Shown in pieces: positions 26,003 through 34,634 of a DNA stretch of 64,000 nt. The stretch is from assembly GCA_963766175.1 (NCBI GenBank), contig CAVXZE010000017.1, positions 96,885 through 160,884 of the forward strand, read 5' to 3'. Under the pieces are notes generated by a model. It ran no database searches and had not been told where the DNA came from. It saw only the letters and a program-made list of their open reading frames with translations. The DNA comes from CAVXZE01 sp963766175. Its GTDB lineage: Bacteria > Myxococcota_A > UBA9160 > UBA6930. Both the position numbers and the translations under genes were made by a program. Numbering within the stretch: position 1 is the stretch's first letter; each line of letters starts with the position of its first letter.

Positions 26003-26766
26003 CACCGGAGCAGGCACGGAGGCGAGCGAGTCGCAGAATTCGCCGGCGGCGTCGCAGGGTCATCATCCGAGCGCTCTTCATTTTCCCCGCGCTGCTTGGC
26101 GCCGCCGTGCTCACCGCGGACGTCGTTGAAGTCTCGAAGGCGCCCCCCGTGGTTGCGCCGCTCCGTTCTCCGCGGGCGTCGCGCACGAGTCCTCGCCCCA
26201 GCCGGCTCCCGGTCCCCGTCCCGGTCTTTCACCCCTCGATCCTGCTCAGTGCTCTCGAGCTCGAGATCCCCGAGCTCGAGCCGCTCGAGCTCGAGCTGCT
26301 GGATCGCGAAGTCAAGCGATCGCTGTCGAAGAGACGTATCGCCTGGGCCGAAAAGCAGCCGAAGCCCCCGAAACAGCCGGAGCCCGCGGAGGAGGCGGAG
26401 AAAGAAGGCGTGCGCGCGGATCTGATCCAGGTGTCCGCTGTCGAACCCCATCTCCTGGAGATCATTCCACCGAGACCCTTCGTCGATCCGGCGGCCAAGC
26501 TGGGAATCCCCGTACTCCTCCCGCCCCCCGATCCCTGGTGGCCGCTGGGCTGGCCGGGCGTTGGGTGGATCGACTTCCCGCTCGATCCCGGTGGAGGCAT
26601 CAAGCTCGTGACGCCACTGCCAGGCGCCAAGGAGAAGGAGGAGGATGAGGAGGAGGACGAGCCGCCGCCGATCATCCCCGAACCCGGAACGGCAACTCTC
26701 CTCGTTCTCGGCCTCGCGGCGCTCGGGATCGCCCGCCGTCGCCCCTCGAGCAATCGAGTCGGCTAG
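25999..26766 (+). CDS. PEP-CTERM sorting-signal protein, proline-rich
   Basis: 255 residues. An Arg-rich N-region and hydrophobic helix (VIIRALFIFPALLGAAVLTA) act as signal peptide; the middle is rich in Pro and Glu; an acidic stretch precedes the C-terminal IIPEPGTATLLVLGLAALGI followed by ARRR. That PEP motif, helix and Arg tail is the exosortase/PEP-CTERM sorting signal, so the protein is probably processed and delivered to the surface or matrix. No exosortase gene is in the window. Start ATG at 25999 overlaps the leader ORF stop. Its end overlaps the convergent TetR gene by four bases. Confidence 0.78.
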   Translation: MTPEQARRRASRRIRRRRRRVIIRALFIFPALLGAAVLTADVVEVSKAPPVVAPLRSPRASRTSPRPSRLPVPVPVFHPSILLSALELEIPELEPLELELLDREVKRSLSKRRIAWAEKQPKPPKQPEPAEEAEKEGVRADLIQVSAVEPHLLEIIPPRPFVDPAAKLGIPVLLPPPDPWWPLGWPGVGWIDFPLDPGGGIKLVTPLPGAKEKEEDEEEDEPPPIIPEPGTATLLVLGLAALGIARRRPSSNRVG

Positions 26767-27425
26767 GACGCCTTCCCGAGGATCAGCAGCCGGACGACCT
26801 TGCGCGCGAAGCGCCTCTGTCGCTCCAAGGCGTCGGGCGAGAGCGGATCTTCGTGCAGCACCTCGCGCAGCATCGGAGCCAGCGCAAAATTGCCGAGAAT
26901 CACGTGGTGAAAGGTCATCAGCAGGATGGGCAGCTCGTCATCCTCCCAATCTGAGAGAACGTCGGTTCTTCCTCCTGCACGCGTCTCCTTGAAGGTGGCT
27001 AGCGCGCGATCGAAGAGGGGGCGCAGCCACTTCTGTGTGATTTGGGTGAGGTGTCTTCCGCCGCTCAGCGCTTCCTGCTCGAGAAGGGCCGGCAGCCGCG
27101 GCTGACGGGCGAGCTGCGCGATGAAGGTGTCGGTTGCGGCGTCGAGGCTCTCCGGTGACCAGTCGACCAGCTCCAGGGCGTCGAGGACCTCGAAGAGCGG
27201 GCGCAGGCCGCGTTCGAGGACGGCTTCGAACAGAGCCTGCTTGCTGACAAAGTGGTTGTAGAGGCTGGCCGGGTTGAGGTTCGCGCCGGCGGCGATGTCA
27301 CGCATCGCCGCACCCTCGAAGCCGCGGCTGGCGAAGAGCGCCTCGGCCGCGTCGAGGATCCGCTCGCGAGTCGAGGGAGGTGCGGATTGCGGATCGCTCG
27401 GGTTGCACTTCGCCGGAGGGCTCAT
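26763..27425 (-). CDS. TetR-family transcriptional regulator
   Basis: 220 residues. The HTH lies in TRERILDAAEALFASRGFEG and AAGANLNPASLYNHFVSKQA, the standard TetR DNA-binding pattern; the C-terminal domain is a ligand-binding helical bundle of the type with a conserved Pro/Trp-poor interior. The ATG at 27425 was chosen (GAGGGG upstream). A 12-base palindrome, ACAAACGTTTGT, 70 bases upstream is a likely operator for autoregulation. The ligand is unknown; the AhpD-like gene lies upstream on the same strand and could be a target. Confidence 0.9.
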   Translation of the reverse strand: MSPPAKCNPSDPQSAPPSTRERILDAAEALFASRGFEGAAMRDIAAGANLNPASLYNHFVSKQALFEAVLERGLRPLFEVLDALELVDWSPESLDAATDTFIAQLARQPRLPALLEQEALSGGRHLTQITQKWLRPLFDRALATFKETRAGGRTDVLSDWEDDELPILLMTFHHVILGNFALAPMLREVLHEDPLSPDALERQRRFARKVVRLLILGKAS

Positions 27426-27494
27426 TCTTCGTACCCCTCGGGGCATAAAGGAGCTGCTGAAACGATGAACACGGCTATCGCCCCATCCGAACAT

Positions 27495-27506
27495 ACAAAC
27501 GTTTGT
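27495..27506. promoter_or_regulatory. Palindrome, candidate TetR operator
   Basis: ACAAACGTTTGT is a perfect 12-base palindrome in an AT-richer spacer, 70 bases upstream of the TetR start. Similar palindromes are TetR/AcrR-type operators. Confidence 0.5.
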
Positions 27507-27535
27507 TCACATGGCAACAGCGCCGCTGGATCGAG

Positions 27536-27556
27536 CCGGTGAGAAATGCAGGCTAG
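27536..27556 (+). repeat. Dispersed repeat copy
   Basis: CCGGTGAGAAATGCAGGCTAG starts here in the spacer; the TAG of the minus-strand AhpD-like gene stop lies at its right end. Confidence 0.6.
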
Positions 27557-28077
27557 AGAGGTGACTCCTCCTCGAGTTCGACGCGCGTCGACTCGAGAAA
27601 GCGGCTCAGCAGGTTGAAGTAGCTGACGCAGAGAATCAGCTCGGTGGCCTGTCGCGTGCCGTAGCGGTCGAGGATCTGTTGCAGGGCGTCGTCGCCGAGG
27701 CGGACCTCGTTGCTGATCTCGTCCGCGACGCGACACAGCAGGTTGCCTTCTTCGTCGAGTCCGACGACCGGGCCGTCGACTCCGATCTTCTCGATCTCCT
27801 GGTCCGTTACGCCGACCCGCTTCGCGACGATCACATGCTGGAACCATTCGTAGCTCGCGCGCGTCACGTGGGCTACGCGGAGTATGGCGATCTCGCGCTT
27901 GCGCGCGTCGAACTCGCTCGTCACGAGAAGGGAGAACGCGAACTCGATCAGCGGCCGGAAGCTGGCCGGCGCGTTGGCCATCATCCGAAAGACATTGAGG
28001 GGCGGAAGCTTCGCAAGGATCTCGAGGCTCTCGGCGTCGAGGTCGGCGTCGTCGGGGAGCGGGATCTTCGGCGGCAT
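27553..28077 (-). CDS. Carboxymuconolactone decarboxylase/AhpD-like protein
   Basis: 174 residues, all helical. The block REIAILRVAHVTRASYEWFQ followed by HVIVAKRVGVTDQEIEKIGV is typical of the CMD/AhpD fold. The CxxC of peroxide-reducing AhpD proteins is absent, so it belongs to the non-redox branch, whose members include gamma-carboxymuconolactone decarboxylases and many uncharacterised proteins. Divergent from the MFS transporter gene across a spacer containing a dispersed repeat; the TetR regulator lies downstream on the same strand. Confidence 0.84.
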   Translation of the reverse strand: MPPKIPLPDDADLDAESLEILAKLPPLNVFRMMANAPASFRPLIEFAFSLLVTSEFDARKREIAILRVAHVTRASYEWFQHVIVAKRVGVTDQEIEKIGVDGPVVGLDEEGNLLCRVADEISNEVRLGDDALQQILDRYGTRQATELILCVSYFNLLSRFLESTRVELEEESPL

Positions 28078-28137
28078 GGCGGGTCTCCTGTGTTGGGCGC
28101 ATCATAGCGATCCCGAGAGGCGCCATGGCTACGCGAC

Positions 28138-28158
28138 CCGGTGAGGAATGCAGGCTAG
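28138..28158 (+). repeat. Dispersed repeat copy
   Basis: CCGGTGAGGAATGCAGGCTA plus G occupies the spacer ten bases before the MFS start. Confidence 0.6.
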
Positions 28159-28167
28159 TCTCGGCGG

Positions 28168-29499
28168 ATGCCGGCGGACGAGCAGCAGCAGGAGCGTCGG
28201 CAGCCAGCGGCGACCCGGGGGCGAAGACCGTGGTGGATCCCGGCCTTCCTGGGCGGGGTACCCGACATCGAGCCGAGCCTGATTCGGTTGGCCGGCGTCG
28301 TGTCGCTCGGTCTCTTCTTCGAAGCCTATGACGGGTCTCTGCTGACCGCTGCGCTCAAGCAGATCGCCGAGGGCCTCGAGATGAGGGAGGCTGACTTCGG
28401 TCCCTACCTGGGCGTGATTCGCCTGGGCTCCCTGCCCGCCCTTCTGGTTGCGCCGCTGGCGGATCGGCTGGGCAGGCGCAGGGTGTTCCTCGCCAGCATC
28501 GCTGCCTTCAGCATCGGAACCCTCCTGACCGCCTTCGTGCGAGGGCCCGAGCAGTTCGTGGTGGTCCAGATGCTTACGCGTGTCTTCGCGATTGCCGCAC
28601 TGGCGATTGGCATGGTGATCATTACCGAGGAGTTCCCGGCCGCACATCGCGGCTGGGGAATCGGAATGGTGAGCGCCCTGGCCGCGGTCGGTCACGGCTG
28701 CGGTGCCGGGCTCTTCGCTGGCATCGATTACATCCCGGGTGGCTGGCGCGGCCTCTACGCGATTGGAGGTCTGCCCCTGTTGCTGCTCCCGTACTGGAGA
28801 CGCGTCGTTCCCGAGACCCGCCGCTTTCGCGAGCACGCCGACTCACTCGAGCGCAAGGCTGGCGGACGCCTCGCACTCGTCACCATGCTGATGCCGATCA
28901 AGCGGTTCATTCTGGAATATCCGTCGCGTGCCCTCGTGATCAGCCTGGCGGCGCTGCTCGTCGCGGTGGGCGAGGCGTGCGTGTACCAGTTCGCTTCCTA
29001 CATCCCCCAGAAGATCCATGGCTGGGCCCCAGGCCACTACGCGCTGATGGTGCTGGTAGGCGGCGGCTTCGGAGTCATCGGGAACGTCGTCGCGGGACGC
29101 CTGGGAGATCGCCACGGGAGACGCCTCGTCGGTGCGTTCTTCTTCGGCGTCTTTCCCGCCGCGTCCTGGCTCTTCTACCAGGGGCCGGGGCTTGCCCTCC
29201 CGTTCGCCTTCGCCCTGATCATCTTCACCGGGACGGCGGGTACCGTCATTCTCCGCACCCTCGCGACGGAGCTATTCCCCACCTCCTACCGCAGTACCTC
29301 CTCCGGGTGGCTCGCCTTCGTCCAGACACTGGGTTGGACCGTGGGCCTCCTGCTGCTGGGGGTCGCGGGCCAGGACGCCATGGCGATCGCCCGCTTCACA
29401 GCCCAGCTGTCGCTCGCCGTGCTGCTGGGAGGGCTGGCGATCCTGCTGCTGCCAGAGACCAGTCGGAGAGAGCTCGAAGAGATCAGCGCGAGCCGCTGA
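28168..29499 (+). CDS. MFS transporter (sugar-porter-like subgroup)
   Basis: 443 residues with about twelve membrane segments. The loop 2-3 motif is LADRLGRRRVFLAS and the matching second-half motif is GRLGDRHGRRLVGAFFFG, both diagnostic of the major facilitator family. PETSRRELEE at the C-terminus resembles the PETKG end of sugar/aromatic-acid porters. Substrate is not deducible. It is divergent from the AhpD-like gene and 73 bases upstream of the LLM oxidoreductase gene. Confidence 0.9.
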   Translation: MPADEQQQERRQPAATRGRRPWWIPAFLGGVPDIEPSLIRLAGVVSLGLFFEAYDGSLLTAALKQIAEGLEMREADFGPYLGVIRLGSLPALLVAPLADRLGRRRVFLASIAAFSIGTLLTAFVRGPEQFVVVQMLTRVFAIAALAIGMVIITEEFPAAHRGWGIGMVSALAAVGHGCGAGLFAGIDYIPGGWRGLYAIGGLPLLLLPYWRRVVPETRRFREHADSLERKAGGRLALVTMLMPIKRFILEYPSRALVISLAALLVAVGEACVYQFASYIPQKIHGWAPGHYALMVLVGGGFGVIGNVVAGRLGDRHGRRLVGAFFFGVFPAASWLFYQGPGLALPFAFALIIFTGTAGTVILRTLATELFPTSYRSTSSGWLAFVQTLGWTVGLLLLGVAGQDAMAIARFTAQLSLAVLLGGLAILLLPETSRRELEEISASR

Positions 29500-29572
29500 A
29501 CGAAGCCCAGTCGTTCGGTAGCGGTAGCCGGTGACCGTACGCGTTACGATCGGAGAGGGAGGTAGCTCATCC

Positions 29573-30613
29573 ATGTCTTCCGGGAGCCCGTCCACACTCG
29601 AGCGCAAGTACTGGGGGTTCGTGAGGCCGATGCCGGCAGCGCTTCTGGTGATGCTGGCGAAGCAGGCCGAGGACCGCGGAATGCAGGGTCTCTTCGCGCC
29701 GCAGGTCTATGGGCCGCCCTTTCTGCCCCTGGCGACCGCCGCCGCCGTGACCGAGCGGATCCAGCTGGCCAGTGGCATTGCCATCGCCGCCACCCGGAGC
29801 CCGTTCGAGACCGCGATGGCCGCCCTGGATCTCGATCGCATCTCCGGAGGTCGCTTCATTCTCGGTCTCGGTGCGAGCGTGCTCTCCTGGTCGCGCGGAG
29901 TCTTCGGTGCTCCCGAGCACAAGCCCCTCGCCCACCTGCGGGAGACGATTGCCGCGGTTCGGCACATCGTCGCCGGAGCGCACAAGGGGCTCGAGCCCTT
30001 CGAGGGGGACTACTTCCGCGCCGACTTCCGAGAGCTTCAGCCGACCGAGCCCCCGGTCCGCGAGGAGATCCCGATCTGGATCGCGGCGCTTCGGGCCCCC
30101 CTGGTGCGCCTGGCGGCAGAGGTCGGAGACGGAGTGATCGGCCATCCCATGTGGTCCATCGAATGGGCGATCGACCGGATGGGACCCGAGATCGAGAAGG
30201 CGCTCGCCCGTTGCGGGCGTCGCCGCGAAGAGATCGAGATCAATCTCTGGCCCTGGGCGGCGCCCAACCCGAACGAGAGCGAGGCCATCGAGGACGCCCG
30301 GCCGACCATGGCGTTCTACGGCGGAGTGCAGCAGTACGAGTCGTTCTTCGAGGCCCACGGTTTTCTCGACGTGGCGAAACGACTTCAAGAGGGGGTGAAG
30401 CGGGGCGATTTTCAGAGCGTCGCCCACCTGGTTCCCGACGAGATGGTTCGCACCTTCGTCGCAGTGGGGGAGCCGGACAAGGTCCGCGAGCGCATCGAGC
30501 GCGCCTGGTCCCTCGCCGACTCTCTCTGCATCGTTCCGCCGGCCTACGGGCTCCCTCCCGAGAAGCTGCTCTACTACATGGGCATGATCGACAAGATCTT
30601 CTACGGCGGATAG
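29573..30613 (+). CDS. LLM-class flavin/F420-dependent oxidoreductase
   Basis: 346 residues, luciferase-like monooxygenase barrel. Blocks TERIQLASGIAIAATRSPFE, LDLDRISGGRFILGLGASVL and WIAALRAPLVRLAAEVGDGV are typical; many such proteins use F420 rather than FMN. I chose the ATG at 29573, behind GGGAGG, over the GTG at 29531. It opens a same-strand cluster with UroD-type methyltransferase, corrinoid protein and homocysteine methyltransferase genes; only two bases separate it from the UroD-type gene. A role in oxidising or reducing the methyl substrate is inference. Confidence 0.88.
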   Translation: MSSGSPSTLERKYWGFVRPMPAALLVMLAKQAEDRGMQGLFAPQVYGPPFLPLATAAAVTERIQLASGIAIAATRSPFETAMAALDLDRISGGRFILGLGASVLSWSRGVFGAPEHKPLAHLRETIAAVRHIVAGAHKGLEPFEGDYFRADFRELQPTEPPVREEIPIWIAALRAPLVRLAAEVGDGVIGHPMWSIEWAIDRMGPEIEKALARCGRRREEIEINLWPWAAPNPNESEAIEDARPTMAFYGGVQQYESFFEAHGFLDVAKRLQEGVKRGDFQSVAHLVPDEMVRTFVAVGEPDKVRERIERAWSLADSLCIVPPAYGLPPEKLLYYMGMIDKIFYGG

Positions 30614-30615
30614 GA

Positions 30616-31761
30616 ATGGCGGCCGACGCGATGTCCTCACGGGAGCGGCTGCGAGCCGCTCTGGCCGGTGAGTCCACCGACCGTGTCCCGTGGTCTCCCT
30701 GTGTGGACGGATACTTCCTCTCCTCTCTCCCGGAAGAGGGGAAGCTCGACGAGGCGGGCCTGCATCGGGCGATTGGCTCCGACGCCCTCCTCCGACATGT
30801 CATGGTGTATACGCGGTCGTCGCCCGGGCTGGGCCCATTGACCCGCGTCACCGACAACCCGCGTATCGAGCTGCGAGTGGAGCGCATCGAGAAGGGTGGG
30901 CATCGGGTGTTCTACGAAACCCCGGTTGGCACTCTCACGGAGGAGTTCCGCACCAATCCGCAGTCTCCCAACATCCCCTGGTTCCTGAAGCGCAAGCTCG
31001 AGACCATCGAAGACGTGAAGGTCTACATGTACGCCCTGGAGACGTCCCGCTACGAGCCGCACCCGGGTCCCTTCGAGCGGACCGTCGAACGCCTCGGTGA
31101 CGATGGTCTGGTCACGACGAGCGGACCGGCGAGCCCGATGGAGACCCTGATCAACATCGATATGGGCGTGGAGGCCGTGACCTATGCCCTCCGGGATCAC
31201 CCCGAACTGATGGAGGAGTGTTTCTCGCTGATGCACGAGTTTCATCTGCGGGCGTATCAGATCATCGCGGAGAGCCCCGCCGAGGTCGTCATCAGCTACG
31301 AGAACACCTCGACGACCCTCACCTCTCCCGCCACCTACCGCCGCTTCGATCTGCGGCACTGCAACGACTACGCGGCCGTCTGCCGCGGGGCGGGGAAGAC
31401 CTACCTCACGCACATGTGCGGCAGGCTCAGCGGGTTCGCCGAGGATCTTTCCCGCAGTCGGCAGGACGGCTTCATCGACATTGCTCCCGCCCCGACCGGC
31501 GACGTCAAGATGGGGGAGGCCAAGCGCACCTGGGCTCGAGATCGCGTCCTGGCGGGTGGCATCGACGCCACCGCTTCCACCTCGCTGTCGCCCGACGAGA
31601 TGCGCCGCTACGTCTGGGACATCCTCGACGAGGTCCGCGAGGAGGCCGGGACGCTTCGCAAGTTCGTTCTGGGCACGGGAGACGCCCTGCCGAAGGGAGC
31701 GCCGCTTCCCACCCTCTGCGCGATCTCCCGAGCCACCCGCGAGTATCACGCGGTCGATTGA
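30616..31761 (+). CDS. UroD-family corrinoid methyltransferase
   Basis: 381 residues of the uroporphyrinogen-decarboxylase superfamily, branch of MtaA/MtbA-like methyltransferases. The zinc-binding HxC appears in THMCGRLSG and the terminal region has LGTGDALPKGAPLPTL where relatives bind the metal with Cys. Enzymes of this branch move a methyl group between a substrate or thiol and a corrinoid protein, which fits the corrinoid-protein gene just downstream. The ATG at 30616 follows AGGA; an ATG at 30631 is alternative. True UroD (heme pathway) is less likely from context. Confidence 0.84.
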   Translation: MAADAMSSRERLRAALAGESTDRVPWSPCVDGYFLSSLPEEGKLDEAGLHRAIGSDALLRHVMVYTRSSPGLGPLTRVTDNPRIELRVERIEKGGHRVFYETPVGTLTEEFRTNPQSPNIPWFLKRKLETIEDVKVYMYALETSRYEPHPGPFERTVERLGDDGLVTTSGPASPMETLINIDMGVEAVTYALRDHPELMEECFSLMHEFHLRAYQIIAESPAEVVISYENTSTTLTSPATYRRFDLRHCNDYAAVCRGAGKTYLTHMCGRLSGFAEDLSRSRQDGFIDIAPAPTGDVKMGEAKRTWARDRVLAGGIDATASTSLSPDEMRRYVWDILDEVREEAGTLRKFVLGTGDALPKGAPLPTLCAISRATREYHAVD

Positions 31762-31775
31762 GATCGGCGGAAGGT

Positions 31776-31797
31776 CCAGCCCCCATTCCTCGCCAGG
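31776..31797 (-). repeat. Divergent dispersed-repeat copy
   Basis: On the minus strand GGCGAGGAATGGGGGCTGG matches the repeat core with a few differences; it lies 15 bases after the UroD-type stop. Confidence 0.4.
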
Positions 31798-31892
31798 TCG
31801 CCATCGACACCCCGAGGGGACTCCGGAGCGCGGCCTCGACTTTTCAAATCCGGTACAGTGCTCCGCCGCCCACCTGGGGCCGAGCATCTCGA

Positions 31893-32054
31893 GCAAAAGT
31901 CCGGGCGAGAGCTGTTATGCTTCGGCGCGGTGAAATCTTCGCCGCCGCTGGGGGTTACGGATTCGACAGGATCCACGATGTTCAGGCTCGAACTCCGGTG
32001 GAGAGCATCGTCGCGGCGATCGATGCCTTCCGCGGGTTCAATGGAGATGGATAG
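31893..32054 (+). pseudogene. C-terminal stump of a second UroD-family methyltransferase
   Basis: An open frame that ends at TAG 32052-32054 encodes about 53 residues ending GGYGFDRIHDVQARTPVESI and VAAIDAFRGFNGDG. This matches the last strand and helix of MtaA/MtbA-like proteins (GGF...HNIQ..TP.ENI). The intact gene just upstream has a different C-terminus, so this is the remnant of a separate gene. The rest is gone; upstream to 31762 I see only a repeat copy and no promoter I can defend. It lies six bases before the corrinoid protein gene, the place where a methyltransferase partner would be expected. Confidence 0.65.
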
Positions 32055-32060
32055 GAAGCG

Positions 32061-32696
32061 ATGGAGCGATTCGAGAGGATCTACGAGGCGATTCTGAAGG
32101 GTGACAACAAAGGGGCTGTCGAAGTCGCACAGGAGGCGGTGGACGGCGGTGAGGATCCCCAGCAGCTGATCGATCGAGGCATGATTCCGGCCATGGCGGA
32201 GGTGGGCCGCCGCTTCGAAGACGAGGTCTACTTCGTCCCCGAGCTCCTGCTATCGGCCCGCGCCATGAAAGGCGCCCTTGCCCTGCTGCGGCCGCTCCTG
32301 GCCGAGAGTGGAGGCAAGCGGGTGGGGTCCGTGGTTCTGGGCACCGTCCAGGGTGACCTTCACGATATCGGCAAGAACCTGGTCGCGGCCATGCTCGAGG
32401 GCGCCGGCTTCGAGGTGTTCGACCTGGGGGCCGACGTTTCTCCCGAGCAGTTCGTGAACGCGGTCAAGGAGAACTCGGCAGGCCTGATCGGCCTCTCGGC
32501 GCTGCTGACGGTGACGATGCCGTCGATGAAGAGCACCATCGAAGCGCTCGAGGAGGCCGGGCTCCGGGATCAGGTGAAGGTACTGGTGGGAGGCGCCCCG
32601 CTCTCGCAGGAGTACGCCGAGGAGATCCACGCGGACGGCTATGCCGACAACGCGGCGGCCGCCGTTCGGATGGCGCAGCAGCTGGTCGCGGCCTGA
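32061..32696 (+). CDS. Corrinoid (B12-binding) methyl carrier protein
   Basis: 211 residues in the two-domain layout of MtaC/MtbC/MtmC proteins: an N-terminal four-helix cap (residues 1-85) and a C-terminal cobalamin-binding Rossmann domain. DLHDIGKNL gives the DxHxxG motif whose His ligates cobalt; SALLTVTMPSMKSTIEAL and LVGGAPLS complete it. It carries a methyl group between methyltransferases. Coded directly before the homocysteine methyltransferase (three-base gap) and after the UroD-type stump. Confidence 0.94.
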   Translation: MERFERIYEAILKGDNKGAVEVAQEAVDGGEDPQQLIDRGMIPAMAEVGRRFEDEVYFVPELLLSARAMKGALALLRPLLAESGGKRVGSVVLGTVQGDLHDIGKNLVAAMLEGAGFEVFDLGADVSPEQFVNAVKENSAGLIGLSALLTVTMPSMKSTIEALEEAGLRDQVKVLVGGAPLSQEYAEEIHADGYADNAAAAVRMAQQLVAA

Positions 32697-32699
32697 GCC

Positions 32700-33578
32700 G
32701 TGGCGGCGGGCTCGCTGATCGGGGAAATGACCGCGGCGGGGCCGGTGCTGACCGACGGCGCCTGGGGAACCGAGATGCAGTCGCGGGGCCTCGCGGCTGG
32801 AGAGACTCCCGACTTCTGGAATCTCTCCCATCCGGATCGCGTTGAGCAGGTGGCTCGCGCCTACGTCGAGGCTGGCAGCCAGGTGGTTCTGACCAACACC
32901 TTTCGTGCCAACCGGATCGCTCTCGCAAAGCATCCGGACGTCGAGCGGATCGCCGAGGTGAACCGGGCCGGGGTCGAGATCTCACGGCGCGCGGCGGGAG
33001 ACGGGGCGCGTGTGTTCGCCTCGATCGGGCCCTGCGGGAAGCTGCTGATCACAGGCGAGGTGGACGAAGCGGCGCTCCACGCTGCCTTTGCCGAGCAGGC
33101 GCAGGCGCTCGCGGCGGGCGGAGCGGATGCCATCGTGATCGAGACGATGTCGGACCTCGCCGAGGCGGGCATCGCCGTCGAGGAGGCGAAGGCCACCGGA
33201 CTTCCCGTCGTTGCCTGCATGGTCTTCGACTCGGGCAAGAACCGCGACCGCACCATGATGGGAGTTTCGCCCACGCAGGCCGCAGAGGAGTTGACCCGGA
33301 TCGGTGCCGACGCGATCGGTGCGAACTGCGGTACCGGAATCGAGGACTACATCCCGATCTGCGCGACTCTGGCTGCGGCGACGCCGCTGCCGGTCTGGAT
33401 CAAGCCCAACGCCGGGCTTCCGGAGCTCGAGAAGGGCGAGGTGGTGTATCGGACCACCCCCTCCGAGTTCGCGGCAAACGTCTCCAAGCTCCTGGAGGCA
33501 GGGGCGCGATTCGTCGGCGGCTGCTGCGGGACCACTCCTGAGTTCATCGAGGCGATGCGTCGAGAGCTCGACGGCTGA
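32700..33578 (+). CDS. Homocysteine S-methyltransferase family protein
   Basis: 292 residues, GTG start. The barrel begins VLTDGAWGTEMQSRGL and the zinc site is GANCGTG plus VGGCCGTTPEF, the standard three Cys of the family. Members move methyl groups to homocysteine or other thiols; next to a corrinoid protein it resembles the homocysteine module of methionine synthase or the MtvA/MtaA-type acceptor side of a methyltransferase system. Spacing and order support one operon with the corrinoid protein. Confidence 0.9.
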   Translation: MAAGSLIGEMTAAGPVLTDGAWGTEMQSRGLAAGETPDFWNLSHPDRVEQVARAYVEAGSQVVLTNTFRANRIALAKHPDVERIAEVNRAGVEISRRAAGDGARVFASIGPCGKLLITGEVDEAALHAAFAEQAQALAAGGADAIVIETMSDLAEAGIAVEEAKATGLPVVACMVFDSGKNRDRTMMGVSPTQAAEELTRIGADAIGANCGTGIEDYIPICATLAAATPLPVWIKPNAGLPELEKGEVVYRTTPSEFAANVSKLLEAGARFVGGCCGTTPEFIEAMRRELDG

Positions 33579-33614
33579 GAGATCCGCTTCGGCTTCGGAT
33601 GGGTGAGGAGTCCC

Positions 33615-34634
33615 ATGTCATCACTGAAACTCGGCCTGCAGCTCGGATACTGGGGCGCGCAGCCTCCGGAGGATCCCATCGGCCTCGCGCAGGAGGTGGA
33701 GCGGCTCGGCTTCGATTCGGTGTGGACCGCGGAGTCGTGGGGCTCGGACGTGTTCACGCCGCTGGCCTGGATCGGCGCGCACACCTCGAAGATCAAGCTC
33801 GGTACCTCGGTCGTGCAGATCTCGGCACGGACGCCGACTGCGACGGCCATGGCTGCGCTGACGCTGGATCACCTCTCGAAGGGGCGCGTGATCCTGGGCC
33901 TTGGCGTGTCGGGCCCGCAGGTGGTGGAGGGTTGGTACGGAGCTCCCTTCTCGAAGCCGGTTTCGCGGAGCCGCGAGTACATCGACATCATCCGCCAGGT
34001 GCTCCGCCGGGAGGCGCCCGTCACCAGTGCGGGCGAGCACTACCCGCTGCCGTATACGGGTAAGGGGTCCTGGGGCATGGGGAAGCCGCTGCGCTCGATC
34101 GTGCACCCTCTGCGCGCCGACCTGCCCATCTTTCTGGGAGCCGAGGGGCCCAAGAACGTGGCGCTCGCGGCCGAAATCGCCGAAGGCTGGCTGCCCCTCT
34201 ACTACTCGCCGGATCGTCCAGAGGTGTACGCTGAGTCGCTCGCGAAGGCGAAGCCCGGCTTCGAGATCGCACCGCTGGTGATGGTGAACATCACCGACGA
34301 CATCTCGACGGCGCTGCTGCCGCTCAAGTCGATGCTGAGCTTCTATGTTGGCGGGATGGGATCCAAGAAGCGGAATTTCCACATGGAGCTCATGAGCCGG
34401 ATGGGCTTCGAGGCCGAGGCGTACAAAATCCAGGATCTCTTCTTCGAGAACCGACGAGAGGAGGCCGCCGCGGCCGTTCCCGACCAGTTCGCCGACGAGA
34501 TCTCGCTGGTGGGCCCGGTCGAGCGGATCCGCGATCGCCTCGACGCCTGGCGAGGGACGCCGGTCACCACCCTCCTCATGGCCAACCAGGACCCGTCGGT
34601 GCTGCGGACCATGGCGGAACTCGTCCTCGGCTGA
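33615..34634 (+). CDS. LLM-class F420-dependent oxidoreductase
   Basis: 339 residues, second luciferase-like barrel in this cluster. SLKLGLQLGYWGAQPPEDPI starts the first strand; AHTSKIKLGTSVVQISARTP and LDHLSKGRVILGLGVSGPQV are the conserved cofactor-binding blocks, and PIFLGAEGPKNVALAAEIAE follows. The pattern fits F420-binding members. The ATG at 33615 has GAGGAG four bases upstream. It is the last same-strand gene of the corrinoid cluster; an AT-richer 138-base spacer follows. No function can be assigned beyond redox chemistry. Confidence 0.89.
   Translation: MSSLKLGLQLGYWGAQPPEDPIGLAQEVERLGFDSVWTAESWGSDVFTPLAWIGAHTSKIKLGTSVVQISARTPTATAMAALTLDHLSKGRVILGLGVSGPQVVEGWYGAPFSKPVSRSREYIDIIRQVLRREAPVTSAGEHYPLPYTGKGSWGMGKPLRSIVHPLRADLPIFLGAEGPKNVALAAEIAEGWLPLYYSPDRPEVYAESLAKAKPGFEIAPLVMVNITDDISTALLPLKSMLSFYVGGMGSKKRNFHMELMSRMGFEAEAYKIQDLFFENRREEAAAAVPDQFADEISLVGPVERIRDRLDAWRGTPVTTLLMANQDPSVLRTMAELVLG

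Noticed and set aside
27553..28077. AhpD-like gene checked for a selenocysteine or CxxC
   Set aside because: No CxxC or in-frame UGA; it is a non-redox branch member.
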